Assembly (NCBI RefSeq): GCF_002999335.1
Contig: NW_020312590.1
Location: 248,001 to 312,000 of the forward strand
Length of the DNA: 64,000 nucleotides
Direction: 5' to 3'
DNA from: Cyclospora cayetanensis
Lineage: Eukaryota > Apicomplexa > Conoidasida > Eucoccidiorida > Eimeriidae
Position 1 is the stretch's first letter, and each line of letters begins with the position of its first letter. A program made the translations under genes and the position numbers. The notes beneath the pieces were generated by a model. It saw nothing but the letters and a program-made list of their open reading frames with translations, ran no database searches and was not told the origin of the DNA. Shown in pieces: positions 52,844-64,000 of this stretch.

Positions 52844-55800
52844 TGTCGCTTATCTGAAAGTAGAGTATCAATGCCGAAACTGGGGGAACGGCTGCTCCCC
52901 TTGATACCCAAAACACTGCGGCGCAGGCGAGTGGTGGCCCGCATGCCACAGTTCGTTTCGCTCCTGTATTTTCCGTTGGGTTGTTGCAAGTACTCAAGAA
53001 ATTAAGACGATGGCTTGTGCTCAAAATTCACGAGAAAAAAGGTAACGCTACGGTGTGGGGCTTTTCCTGGCCACAGCTGTTAACAACAGCCAAGACAAGC
53101 CGGGAAGGTCGTTCGGCTGTTCGCGGGTTTTAGGGGCCCTACACTCCGAGAACTTCTTTCCCCCTCCCACTGCCCTCAAAGACCTTTGTCACGCTAATGA
53201 CAAGAAAAACATGAAGCCAGGCTCATATCTTCCCAAAGAATGACTATTGACTGCATGGTTAAGGGGATGGTGGATCGGCATCGCATCGGCTGCCCTCAAC
53301 TACAGAAACTAAAAACTTGTGCAGACAGCTGAATACGCTAATGCAGATATTATTATACAGGCAGGAACTTCAGTATAACGGCTATCGGGGTATGTCCCTG
53401 AACCTTCATCGGGTTGTTTCAAAAACGATTGTGGCTTCCCCTGCACGGCGAGCTTCAGATCATAAAATATCGTAGCCAGCAGAGAAGTGTGTGTTCGGGC
53501 ACTTGGTACACTAGTTTCGTCTTTGGCGCTCTTAATTCCGTGTGCATCCTCATGCTCCTAGGTCGTCCCTATTACAGCACCAACACCCAACCCCGGATCA
53601 CTGCAACTCGAGAACTTGCAGTGCGAGTCGTGGCGCGTCACCGGCTTGCTGTGCGATGGAAAATACAAAATTACCACAGGCCTGTGAATACCTGCATATA
53701 AAATGCATGTAGTACTAGAAGCTTGCTGGGGCCAGCAGTGCAAGAGAAGTTCTGGGAACCCTCATTTGCTTTGTTGCGTTCGCCCTATTTTAAACTAGAT
53801 GCGGCGTTCAATTGGCACGTGCAGCTGGATAAGATCAATTTGGACGCCTCCTATTGCACTTACTACATTTACATGAGAGTTAGTGGGAAATTGACTAATT
53901 GCTCTGTCCCTATTTCTTGTCTGTTGCAGTGCTGTTAGCGTGCTACAAGAAGACACGTAGTTGTTGTGGGTGTACGCCAAATGCTATGTGCGACTAGCGC
54001 GCACGTCTTCAAAGGCTGAGAGAGTGCAGCGACGCGCACCCTGGCTGTCCCTTTCCTATCAGGGGAGGGGCAGAGGGAGGCGGAAGCCTTTGTGAGAGCA
54101 CCCAATAACATTGTATTCATACTGGAGTGTAGCGTCTTCCTACAGAGGCTTTAGATGGGTTTGTAGAGCTTGTATCACCGCTTGGCCCGAAGCAAGTGTT
54201 TTTGCTCATCTGCCGGCTAAGGATGCAGCGCTGTATCAGACTTCCCTACAACAGTTGTCTGGTTTCGACGAAGTCACCTGGTGATGGTAATTCGATTTTC
54301 TTTGGAAACAGCCTGCTGACAAAACCTGTTAGGTCACGGGAGTTAACGGTGACACGATGCCCATTGGCCGCGGCACAGGTTGGCCAGCAAGCTGATGTGA
54401 ACGCAGTAGCTCCACAGGTGATTAAACGACGTGATTTGTCAGCCAAGAAAATGTTTGTGATGTTTTCACCCCACTAGATACAGCTCCTTGGTTTTGCTTG
54501 AAGCAGTGCGAGTGACAACCAATAACGTGATGCGTGAGAAACCTGTACTTTGTTGGGAAAACCAAATCTCTACATCGTTAAATTTGGTGGTTAGGAAAAA
54601 TAACACTTATAATCAGGCACCGCAAATGCCGGAGGAGGTGTGAGGCAGTTCATAAGTTTCCTCGCTGCGACGTTAACCTCTGTTGTCTGGAAAAGATATT
54701 GATTTTTCTGAAGTACACCAGTTGCACCATTTAAAGGAGCAGCGATTCAAGCAAACTCAGGCACGCAACCTCGTTAGGAAGGTACAGGCCTATTATTTGT
54801 TTAATATCTCTGCGAGTGAGTAAGACTAGGTCTTGATTGCTTTATTTCTTCTCAGTTGCTTATTTCCTACAGCTGAAACACGGAATGCAGAAACATAGTT
54901 GTTCTCAGAAGAAGCCCGAAGAGTTACATTGCTCTAACCACCGCTGCTAATCCTGCAACGGTAAAGCGCATGACTTAGGTGCCGCGATCGCTCTTTCAAC
55001 GTTTCGGCAGAATAGTTAGCTGCCGTCTCTGTAGACAGTCATCCACTTGTCCTCGATGGGATCACAAACATCTCGACAAACTTGACGGTTCACTCCAGCT
55101 GAGGCATACGTAACTCCAAAAGGCATACAGGTATACAGGAGCTGGCAAGGGGGAGTATGATGTTCCATTTTATGGCTTTTCTCGGGGGGAGCGGAGATTT
55201 GTGAGGAAGAGTCTACGAAACTGAATGCCCACTAGACTGTCGACCCATGTAATTTGTTGAGTTGTTCACCAGCATGAGCCATCAGGAATTTCTGCTACAC
55301 AAGAATAATGTTCTAGTGCTTTGAACTTCTTAAAGTGGTTTCGGATTTCAGCACTCGGTCTTCTCTCAACAAATAATTCCCCGGAAACTCAATTTCCTCT
55401 TTGTGCTGCTGGGGCTTATAATACCGTGAAGCCTAGAACGACTGAATCCACAGTCAGCAGATGGGCAAGGAATAGCTGCATCGAGCCATGCCATAAAAGT
55501 ATCTGTACTATCCCAGTTAAGGTCTCCATAGGGAGACACTGAACTCCAATATCAATACAAACTTAAGCTGTTATTGGGATTTTAAAAAGATCTCTCGCCT
55601 TCTCCTGCCCGCGACCCCTCCAGTTCCCAACACGACAAGAGAGGGACAGTGTGGCTGCGCGTAGTTGCACTCTCTAAGCTCTCTAACATTTTTAGATAAA
55701 ATTTACACAGCAGCTGCCGCACAAGCACCCAGCTTTGTATCTTCGTGTATCGAGCTAACGGTACTCTGCAGTACAGAATAAGTACAAGCAGGCAACTCAA

Positions 55801-56851
55801 TCAGTTTAATTTTTACGAACACTTGACTGAATATGGCTGGCGCAGTAGAAAGCGCCCAAGTGTAATGTAGTCTGTTACACTTTCGTATGTCCATGATTAG
55901 CGGATCGCCCAGAGGCCGATAGTCTATAGCGTCCCCCAGAGTAGGGAAATAGCAGTGGCCCGTCAAATAAACTGGACTTAATGTGCTGACAGTCATCAGT
56001 TGTAAGAGTATGAAGCCTTCATCGTTGTCGTGGGGTATTCCGTTCCTCTCAGTGGGCCAGAAAGGGGTGCTAGCTGTATTGGACGTAGGTCACACGATAA
56101 ACACAGAAGCATGGTACGGAATATGTGTAAGCAAGCTACAAATTACGGAACAAATGGCTATCCCAATGTCTCAGGCGCTCATTACCTCGATATGCACTTC
56201 GCAACCGGTATCTGCGGCTTGGTAGTTGGCATGCCCCGGATGAAGGCTGTGGCTTGTGTGCTACAGGCGTGTGGCTGTGCCTAGAGCTGCTTCCCCGTGT
56301 TTCACTATTCATTAGAAGGACATGTCCTTTCATTTCCTGTCCCCCCCTAAGGCTTCGGTGTTGCGATCTCACGAATGCTTGGGCAAGCCACCTTGGCTGC
56401 CACATGGATGAGGTGCGCGTACACCAGCGGTACTTCTAGACAATTTGAAGCATGACATTAAACCAAAATATTTGAAACCCCCAATAAGGCGGTGGAAAGC
56501 TAAGTTCCTGTGGAAACACTCCCGTCGGCCACGCGGGGAAGTGTCGGCCGCGCTTGCGAGTCGTGTGGGTGGTTGCCCTGCTCAGCTAGTGCCTGTGTTT
56601 ATATGATATCGCTCTATATATCTTGGGAGGTAAAGGATTTACGACACAGCTTTGTCGGCTTCTGCAATCTTGTGTGCAAGGCAGGGGAACAGGTATTTCG
56701 TACTAGGAAGCCGTCCTATGCTCGGAGGATCGACAGGCCTGCTCAAAAAGGAGGTACCACTCCCTGTTCTGAAGGTTCTTATTCCTGGGCAGCTGGCAGA
56801 AAGGAGGATTGAAGCGGCCGCAACGCCCTGTCTCTTCTTCAGGCTTTCAGG
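52844..56851. other. 4-kb gene-poor block
   Basis: Starts at the RabGGTA promoter and ends at the ERD2-like gene. Only short frames, no family motifs. A degenerate repeat is present at 55.4-55.8 kb. No RNA gene recognised. Confidence 0.4.
55410..55800 (+). repeat. Degenerate dispersed repeat, copy C
   Basis: Related to copies A (16.96 kb) and B (45.3 kb): shares gtcagcagatgg-caaggaatagctgc with B and aaggtctccatagggagac and ctctctaagc with A. It is the copy that links the two others. Confidence 0.45.
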
Positions 56852-57892
56852 ATGGCGCCGCCGCTGCTGCATAATTGGTCATTCCTTCACGATGTATTAA
56901 ACTATTCCACTGCCATTTTTTGGTTTTCGGCCTACGTGGCCATATTGCAAAAAGTCCATAAGGAACGAAATGCATATGGCCTATCGTTTCAGACTCTGTT
57001 TGCTTTGGTGGTGGTTGAGGCCAGCAATGTGTTGCTTATCGTGTGTTTGCTCGCCTACCACAACAAGGCTGTTCACTTTGATTTCTTGTTGGTGGATTGC
57101 ACCTCAGCAATCGTTTCCATATGTGCCTTTGTGTACCTCTACCGCAACTTTCGGGGGACGTATGAAAGGCAGCGTGATACTTTTGGCCAGAAGTATCTGC
57201 GTCTTTTGAGAGTGCCCTCGTGCTGCCCCTCCAGCCATGTTTGCTTCCTGTACATCTTGGCATTTATCGGCGCGTTTTCCATGTTTCTTATTCGCCGCTC
57301 TCCACACGCCCCATCCGTGTCTGATGCTGCGCGCTATGGCCACAGCCGCTTGGCTGTCGGAATGCTCCTGTCTTTCTGGGAGTGCTACAATGACAGCATC
57401 TTGGCTCTTGCCCTGCTTCCTCAACTTTTCATGTTCTACAACAAACGGCCACGGAGAGTAACGAACCTTTTAGGGACCTTTGTTGCCATGCTTTTTTGTG
57501 CAAGGGTGCTCGCTTTTATTTACTGGTACGCAGTTCCCGGTCCTCCCCGAGATCAAGCAGTCCGTGGTGGCATCCCGCCAATATCTTTGATACGACGTTT
57601 CAACAACCTTCGACCTCAGCTTGCTGCCTTGAAGGGGCTAATGGACTCTGGGGAAGCATCATTTGGTTGATCACTGCGTCGATCTGCGTGATATCCGTGG
57701 GCTATGCGAGCTGCGCTCTTTGCTGCTGTGCGTTGCAGGCTATCATTCCCTCTCTTTCATAGAACCCAACCATCTGGGCGTGGCATCCATTTGGCAACAG
57801 AAGCAGTAAATATCCTGATCCTGCTCGACTTCCTTTATTACTACGTAAAAGCGAAGCTTGCGGGTCAAGAGGATATCTCTCTTCCCATATGA
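56852..57892 (+). CDS. ERD2-like (KDEL-receptor family) seven-helix protein, 275 aa
   Basis: Member of the ER lumen protein retaining receptor family, which cycles between Golgi and ER. Exons 56852-57525 and 57739-57892 (donor GTACGC, phase 2). Family features: FQTLFALVVVEASNVLLIVC, VYLYRNFRGTYERQRDTFG (compare YLKFKATYDGNHDTF), SILALALLPQLFMFYNKRPR, and C-terminal VNILILLDFLYYYVKAKL ending in DISLPI. Compared from memory with human receptors, the ligand-contact residues are not kept: the Arg/Tyr of the second helix (TTRYLDL) are replaced by EASNVLL, and the NWIWR motif reads FIYWL across the intron. A 20-residue insert precedes helix five. Thus it may be a divergent paralogue rather than the working H/KDEL receptor. 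Confidence 0.85.
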
Positions 57893-59079
57893 CAGAGATG
57901 CCGTCTTCACGTATTTAGGGTTGTACTGTTCGTGCACCCAAAATCTATATTGTGCGAGGACATATGCAGATGGATTCTTTCGTTCATGACCACTGGACGT
58001 CATATCGCCTTGCCGCTGCTGCCTTTTTCATTTATCAGCGTAATTGTTGGTTTTATGTCGTCATTAGATAGATAGAAACGGAAAGGTCAGCAGAAGCATG
58101 CCAGCTGGCTCATGTTGGCAATGTGTGCAGATATTTACTCGAACCACAGGTGGTTATGCAGTTCTCCCCTTATAGCAGACTTTTGGGAGCCACCTAGATG
58201 TTTAAAGCATATGTTCAGATGCGTAAATAAATTGACAGAAGCACGTTTGAGAGCTAGGGCGTCAAAATCGTAGGCACATAAGCGAAGTGTCCACCTTATT
58301 TACTCGCCAGCACGTTAGGGAAGGTGCTTCTTGAACATTGCTAAGCCGAATGGCTGGAAACACGTTTATATGCGACTAGTCGACTACCAAATGATTCTAA
58401 CACGCAGGTGTGTGACACGAAATGGTCGAGTCGCGAGTACGCGGCTCGACCATTTCGGAGCTGTATTGAATGCTGGGGTTCTAAAACGTTTATAACACCT
58501 CTACACATGTAAGAAATCCCTCAATGCTCAACAGTACCTCTAGCACTATTGATCCGCCAACCCCCCCACACCAGCACGGACTCCGGCAGAATATTGCATG
58601 CCTGGCAGTTTCTGCATAAGGGTTTTGCGGGAAAGCGGTAGGCGACTTCTGGGTTCGAAAAATACGAATGTGCGCTCTGCCCTTCGCGACCAAGAATGAG
58701 GTTAAATGCCTATGGACTCGCCGGAGCAGCTGCTCAGTCGGGGGTGAAACGAGCTGTCTGCTAGAGGAGACCGCTGCTCGGCGTTAATTAGCCATTGCAA
58801 TTCTGAGTAAAGAAAAGACGAATTCCCGTTTTAGCGGCCGTTCCACATCATTTGGGCGGCCACGCCGTGTGATCTCACTGCACGTTACGACCGGCGCGTT
58901 GCATGCGACGCCAGCCACCGGCGTTAGTGGGCATCATCGGGGCGCTTTGGTTTCCGTCGATAAGTCCGCATGTTTGTGGTAATTCTGCTCGCCCCAAGTG
59001 GAAGACTCCACTGGGAGGCGCTTCGCCGATCGCGTTCTCGTACCTCCTAGCGGTCGACTCAAGACACACGCCGCAGAAA
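57893..59079. other. Intergenic region with hairpin
   Basis: Holds the ERD2-like 3' UTR, the TM9SF promoter and the 58418-58457 inverted repeat. No gene recognised. Confidence 0.45.
58418..58457. repeat. 18-bp hairpin with AGTA loop
   Basis: Arms cgaaatggtcgag and ctcgaccatttcg are exact reverse complements; inside them CGCG-AGTA-CGCG adds four more pairs, with a single T/G wobble between. Total 18-bp stem and four-base loop. Lies in intergenic DNA between the ERD2-like and TM9SF genes, 525 bp after the former. It could be a transcript-end or small-RNA hairpin; nothing downstream (no T run) suggests a classical terminator. Confidence 0.9.
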
Positions 59080-62000
59080 ATGGGTTACAGCAAGCACAAC
59101 GCGTCAAGGCGCTGGACGCCTGTGTGTGTGCTGGCTCTCTGTGCATACTTGACGCGTGCAGCGCTGGCCATTGTTCCTGGAATGGGCCCAACGGTAACTT
59201 CGCACGTCTGGCAGCCACTGCAAGGCTTCACACCCGCCGGCTTCACACCCGCCGGCTTCACACCCGCCGGCTGCTGCCCATCGTCAGACAGCACTGCTGG
59301 AGGCTCAGTTCGCAGTCGGCGGCGCGCTGAGGGGGATTCGCTGCAAAGCAGCGCCTCGGAGGCACTCACGTGCAGTCTTTCGCCCACCACCACGGCGGAT
59401 GGGAAAGCCCTGTAGCGGCAGACAAGAAGTGCGCTTCGTTGAGGATGACGCATGTCTTCAGTGCTTTCTGATGCGCAACGCAGGACTATGAGGCTGGCCA
59501 ACGCATCCCCGTCCAGGTGTCGTCTCTGCAGTCCGTCCAGGGGATCTTGCCAGTGGACCCATACGACCCGAGCCTCCCCTTCTGCAGGTATTTCGGCTTG
59601 AGAAATGTCGAGAGATGATCGCTATGTGCTTTGGAGTCGGACCGAGCTTTTCCCTTTTATTAGCTACGAGGCGCCGGATCCGAATCATTTGCGCTGATCC
59701 ACTGCCATCGCCCCTTTCTGTGCCGCACGGTATTCTGGCGCGTCGCAGACCAGACACCACAGAAATAGAAGAAAACAACTTGGGGCAGATGCTCATGGCT
59801 GACCGCGTTCAAAATTCGCCGTACGAGGTGCGCCCGCAACTCTCCCCTTTCATTCTGCTTGCCGAAAATAACTTCAAACTGAAGAGGCGAGGGGCGGGGC
59901 GCTGGGTCAAACGGCGCACATTCACTCCAGAATTTTCGAGGTTTGGCTCCAAGCGTTTATGCCGAAAGGCCGAGTAAAGTGTGTGTCTCCACTCTTTCTG
60001 CAGATAGAGTTCCTGAAGAATGCGTCGTGCAAGACATTGTGCAAAGATGTTCCTATGACAGATGATGCAAAATCCCAGCTGCGGCGACTTGTGCGGGATA
60101 AATATATGTTCCACATGTAGGTGCCCAATACGTACGCATGGTCCAGTGCCACTTTCTTGTTTCCCGTTGAAGGAAAAGGAATTCTCCGCTAAATTCGGTG
60201 GGCGCGCGTCCTTTCGTGTTTTGATTTTTTGCTGCCGCCTGGCTGTGTGTGCGAGAATCGTATCAGGATCATCGACCAGTTGTACGCCCTGCAGCTCATA
60301 CACCGCACGAATGGAACTAGCGGCTACAACATTGGCGTGCCCGTTGGATTCGAGCGTGATGGCCGCATTTACATTTACAATCATTATAGGATCATCGTTT
60401 ACTACCATGGGAACGCGGAGGGCGAGAAGTCATCCCGAGTATGCAACAACGCCGTATTACAGAGTCTGTTGTTGTTGGTGCCCCGTCCGAAAATACCCAG
60501 AGAACGGGTGCTGTGGATGCTTTATGCTGCGGGCGAGGGGGGCAGCGCATGCGCCGGGAGTTCGCGCGGAAGAAGATTGAGATTACTCGCAGTGTGTGTG
60601 TCAATTGCGGATTCAGGGTCTGTTCAACTTGCCGTGGGACTCCCCGTCTCCTCATTACAGGGTTGTTCGACTTGAAATCGTTCCGATGTCGATTCATCAT
60701 GGTTCCGACGTATCAGGGAACCTCACATGCGGCTTGCCGCCTGTGGAGCAGCCGCAGGAGAAAGCCGCTGGAGACGCGGAGTCAGTACACCTCCCGTCTT
60801 TGCCGGCTTTCACTTTCAGCGCTGAGGCCATTGCGGCTGAAGAAGAGGAGAGCGCTTCGCAGCCTGACCCAGTGTACCTCAACTTCTCGTATGACGTCGT
60901 ATTTCAGCCTAGCCCGATATTGTGGAGCGAGCGGTGGGATATTTACCTCGCAAATGCTAGAGACCGCCCCCTCATCCATTGGTTCTCCATCGTGAACTCT
61001 CTGGTCGTGCTTCTGCTGTTGTCGGCGCTCGTGGCGATGATCCTCCTCCGCGTCCTCTACCGAGACATCAGCAGATATAACGACCTGCTTGCTGACGAAG
61101 AAGACGCAGAGGAAAAGGGCTGGAAACTCCTCCACGGCGACGTCTTTCGGAAACCAGCTCACTCGACTGTCCTCGCTGCCCTTACCGGCTCTGGCATGCA
61201 GGTAGATACACGTGGTTTGCTGCTGCTGCTGCTGCTAGTAGTAGTGCCCAGCGGTGGATGCCCGGATCCTTCTCGCAATGTGATGGACTCCTGCGGAGAC
61301 ATGCTGTTGTAGCCAGTGACTCTTGACGAACTGACCTCCCGAGGGCAACTGGGAGATTACTTGCAACAACAATGCTTCAAATCTGCACGTAGTTGTTCCT
61401 GTGGACAGCATTGCAAAGGAATAGATAACTGCTGCACGCCTTTGCGCGAATCGCTCGTCGGTCTGTGCTGCAGTTGGTCGGAATGGCATTCGTGACAGTC
61501 ATCTTTGCGGGCTTGGGTGTCTTCTCTCCCGCTTTCCGAGGAGGCTTGTTGCAGGTATGCACACCTGTCCCTCCACTGCAGGCACACCCTGGTAATCATT
61601 TTTCTGTGATCTTTTATGCTGACGTTTTGACAACCGAGGAGGATATTGGCGTGTGCAGACGATGTTGATTCTTTGGACTGTCATGGGAGCAGTCGCTGGA
61701 TACACATCTGCAAGGATGTATAAGCTTTTCAAGGTAAGATGGTGCTGTTGCCGCCTTTGAATTAGACTCCTTTCTTTTAAGTTAATGCCATGTGGCAGAG
61801 TTTGGCTCCGAACGCCGATGAGAAGTGTCACGTCTGAACATATTGAAAGCGACTGTTCCTCATGCTGCGTTGCAGTCCATGAACTGGAAGATGACGACGA
61901 TTCGCACCGCCCTTGTGTTTCCCGGGGTGGTATTTTCGGTGTTTTTCCTCATGAACGTCGTCCTTTGGTCGCAAAAATCGTCAGCAGCTGTCAGCTTTAC

Positions 62001-63307
62001 AGGCTTGCTAGCTCTTCTTGCCATGTGGTTCGGAATCAGCATCCCCCTCGTCTTCATGGTATGCTGACTTTCTGCAGAGAAGAGAGCGCCAGGGTCCTTG
62101 AAGAAGGTACAAGATTTGCGTGGGAGTTGTCTATCAGCATTCGATCGAACAGCGGTTTTTTTGTGCCGTCTTGTGCCCTTATGTGTAGGGAGCCTACTTT
62201 GGATTCAAGCAGCCAGCAATCACCATCCCCGTTCGAATCAATAAGATCCCCCGTCAGGTTCCCCAGCAGCCCTGGTTCATGCATCCCGCACTGTGCTCGT
62301 TAGTTGGGGGAGCACTCCCGTTTGGGTGAGTTGCATAATCCTGATACTTGTTTAATCACGTATGGAAACGGCCGTGTGGGAGAAGGCACGCCATTCAGTC
62401 TGTTCGTGTGTCGGGCGATTATGATAATAAAACGTCACACTCTTTGTACGTCGTCTGTTGTTGCGCACCACAGGGCAATGCTGACCGAGCTATTCTTCCT
62501 CTTTTCTTGCATCTGGCAACACCGCTTTTATTACCTTTTTGGTAACTGCTTCGGGGCGCAGCACTTATAGCGGGCTTCTCACCCATAAAACTGGTTTCTC
62601 CCACGTATTTATGTTTACTAGAGCTACCAAGGAGGCCTTGTATCTGCATTTTTGGTATGTATGTGCGTTCCAGGCTTCCTCTTTCTTGTGTTGATCATTC
62701 TGTGCGTAACATGTGCCGAGATATCGATAACATTCGTGTATTTCCAGCTCGTATGGTACGTTGGGATTGCACAGTTTCGTTTTCTGGCATGCCCAAAGCG
62801 CATATTTTTGCGCATTTGCAGCTATGGAGGGATATATTTGAACGTAGAAATAACTTCTGTTGGAATCCATGCACGAATGTGCTGCAGCGAAGATTACAAT
62901 TGGTGGTGGAGGTCGTTCTTCTGTAGCGCTACAAGTGGGGTATACGTCATGCTCTACGCCATATACTATTTCCACTCGCGGTTGAGCCTCTCGCACACTA
63001 CAGGGTCCCTAGTCTATTTCGGGTATTCCTTCATCATGGCCTACGCATGCTTCATCCTCACAGGTACGGCCCCTTGAGACTGTCGGCTGCGACGGAGGTT
63101 TAAGCGATTTCAGGTCATGAGAAGCGCACATCTTGGAGGTTTCTCATGAACCACGCGCATGCATCAGGCGCCTACGTTGCGCACGCACTGGTCGATGCAG
63201 CCTCTTTTTGCACTGATCCCTGTGCACATTTTTTTTCAGGGGCTGTCGGGTTCATGGCCTCTTTTTTTTTCCTACGCAAGATTTACTCGTCGATTAAGGT
63301 GGATTAA
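59080..63307 (+). CDS. TM9SF nonaspanin (EMP70 family), 660 aa
   Basis: Nine-helix protein of Golgi/endosome membranes. Fourteen exons: 59080-59193, 59484-59587, 59749-59827, 60004-60116, 60267-60428, 60661-61201, 61474-61554, 61659-61733, 61876-62058, 62189-62325, 62474-62541, 62674-62755, 62888-63063, 63240-63307. All GT-AG, all phases agree. It begins with a signal peptide (WTPVCVLALCAYLTRAALA) then IVPGMGPT, joined to DYEAGQRIPVQVSSL and LPFCRP. Lumenal domain: ENNLGQMLMADRVQNSPYE, IEFLKNASCKTLC, LEIVPMSI. Membrane part: LIHWFSIVNSLVVLLLLSAL, the GWKLLHGDVFRKP motif, AMWFGISIPLVF, LFFLFSCIWQHRFYYLFG, YFQLVCEDYNWWWRSF. It ends KVD, the K-x-D/E Golgi-retention signal of the family. Intron 1 contains a 15-bp triplicate. 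Confidence 0.96.
59226..59270 (+). repeat. 15-bp triplicate in TM9SF intron 1
   Basis: Three exact units of cttcacacccgccgg at 59226-59240, 59241-59255 and 59256-59270. If the intron were retained, the frame from exon 1 stays open to a stop at 59413 and would read GFTPA three times. Confidence 0.95.
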
Positions 63308-64000
63308 GTGCCACAGAGACGGCACGCACTGCATCCGCGTGTAGAGGACGCACTGCCATGCCGCGAGACAATGCCTCGTCCATTTTAAGGGCGGGGTTGG
63401 CGGCCATGTGTTCCGCGTGCCTACAAGGGTTCGTGCATGCATCGGAGCTAATATACTTTTTCGTTGACATGGAATGCGCGAGAATCCGCGACAGCATGCA
63501 ATGGAAAGTTCAGATCTCCAAAGGCTTGCGTCATTTTCTAGCACCGAAGCGGGCTTGAAGACCACGCTGAAAGCAGCAGTAGCAGGAGACAAGCTTGCCG
63601 GACGCCTTGAGTCCATGTTGCTTCCAGGGCACACTGAGGGGCATCTTGTACATGCACGAATAAGCCCCAATCGGAAAAGATCAATAGATTTCGGCATTAA
63701 CCTCAAGAGCTGCGCTTTTGAAGGACCACAAGGGTGGTGGAGTACTATGTGTGAGGCGGCGATGAATCAAGGTCTAGGTCATCCCATCCGTGCGGCCTAT
63801 AACACAGAGGCCATTAATCTCTGCCTTCTTCGCCCTTTTGATACGTAAACCGGTGCTCACAAGTCAAGAAGTTCGTCGATTCGATTTTCTGGGACGCCCA
63901 GTCTGCTTCGTGTGAACTGCCCTGGGAGTGGCCGATGCAAGAAATGCTCGGTGAGGCGAGCAGAGAAGCACCCTACGAATGATGGATATATTATCGGTCC
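63308..64000. other. Terminal unresolved region
   Basis: After the TM9SF stop. A plus frame at 63474-63848 (containing GHTEGHLVHARISPNRKRS and GPQGWWSTMCEAAMNQGLGH) and overlapping minus frames are open, but none matches a family. It may contain part of a gene that continues beyond the window. Confidence 0.35.

Noticed and set aside
58418..58457. Hairpin as a bacterial-type terminator
   Set aside because: The window is eukaryotic and no T run follows the stem.
59085..59501. Minus-strand frame over TM9SF exon 1 and intron 1
   Set aside because: Antisense of the triplicate and signal-peptide exon; TM9SF is fully supported on the plus strand.

Overview
The window looks like nuclear DNA of an apicomplexan, most likely a coccidian of the Eimeria/Cyclospora type. 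This is inferred from base composition near 50% GC, intron-rich genes with short GT-AG introns (about 100-600 nt), Ala/Gln-rich low-complexity protein coded by CAG/GCA runs, and the divergence of the encoded housekeeping proteins. No bacterial operons, CRISPR array, insertion sequence, rRNA or tRNA was seen. I rebuilt genes by joining open segments at GT-AG junctions with matching phase and by comparing with protein families from memory. No database search was run, so names rest on recognised motifs.

Layout: 1-1811 (-) RPAP3-like TPR co-chaperone, cut by the window edge. About 2.1-3.05 kb (-) holds unrecognised coding segments. 3119-5950 (+) is the PP2A activator PTPA in six exons. 7284-16359 (+) is a giant coiled-coil protein of about 2,600 aa with an Ig-like (ASH/MSP-like) N-terminus. 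18064-19329 (+) is an intronless double aquaporin. 20020-24151 (-) is proteasome ATPase Rpt2 in eleven exons with every phase consistent. 25681-27273 (+) is organellar ribosomal protein uL13. 29861-33841 (+) is an SLC37-type sugar-phosphate/MFS transporter with two very large loops. 35091-35900 (+) is an orphan secreted coiled-coil protein. 36095-40125 (-) is an orphan helical protein with seven resolved exons. 40.3-46.3 kb is gene-poor and holds possible decayed membrane-protein exons. 46293-47431 (+) is cytosolic ribosomal protein eL14. 48674-52843 (-) is Rab geranylgeranyltransferase alpha. 52.8-56.8 kb is gene-poor with a degenerate repeat. 56852-57892 (+) is an ERD2-like seven-helix protein. 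59080-63307 (+) is a TM9SF/nonaspanin in fourteen exons. The last 0.7 kb is unresolved.

There is no operon logic; genes are independent units on both strands. Several serve the secretory pathway (Rab prenylation, ERD2-like, TM9SF, a secreted orphan) or proteostasis (Rpt2, RPAP3-like). The most unusual items are the tandem-fused aquaporin without the usual selectivity-filter arginine, a perfect 54-bp palindrome inside an Rpt2 intron, an 18-bp intergenic hairpin, the transporter with about 300 residues inserted between its ninth and tenth helices, and the ERD2-like protein that lacks the known ligand-binding residues.
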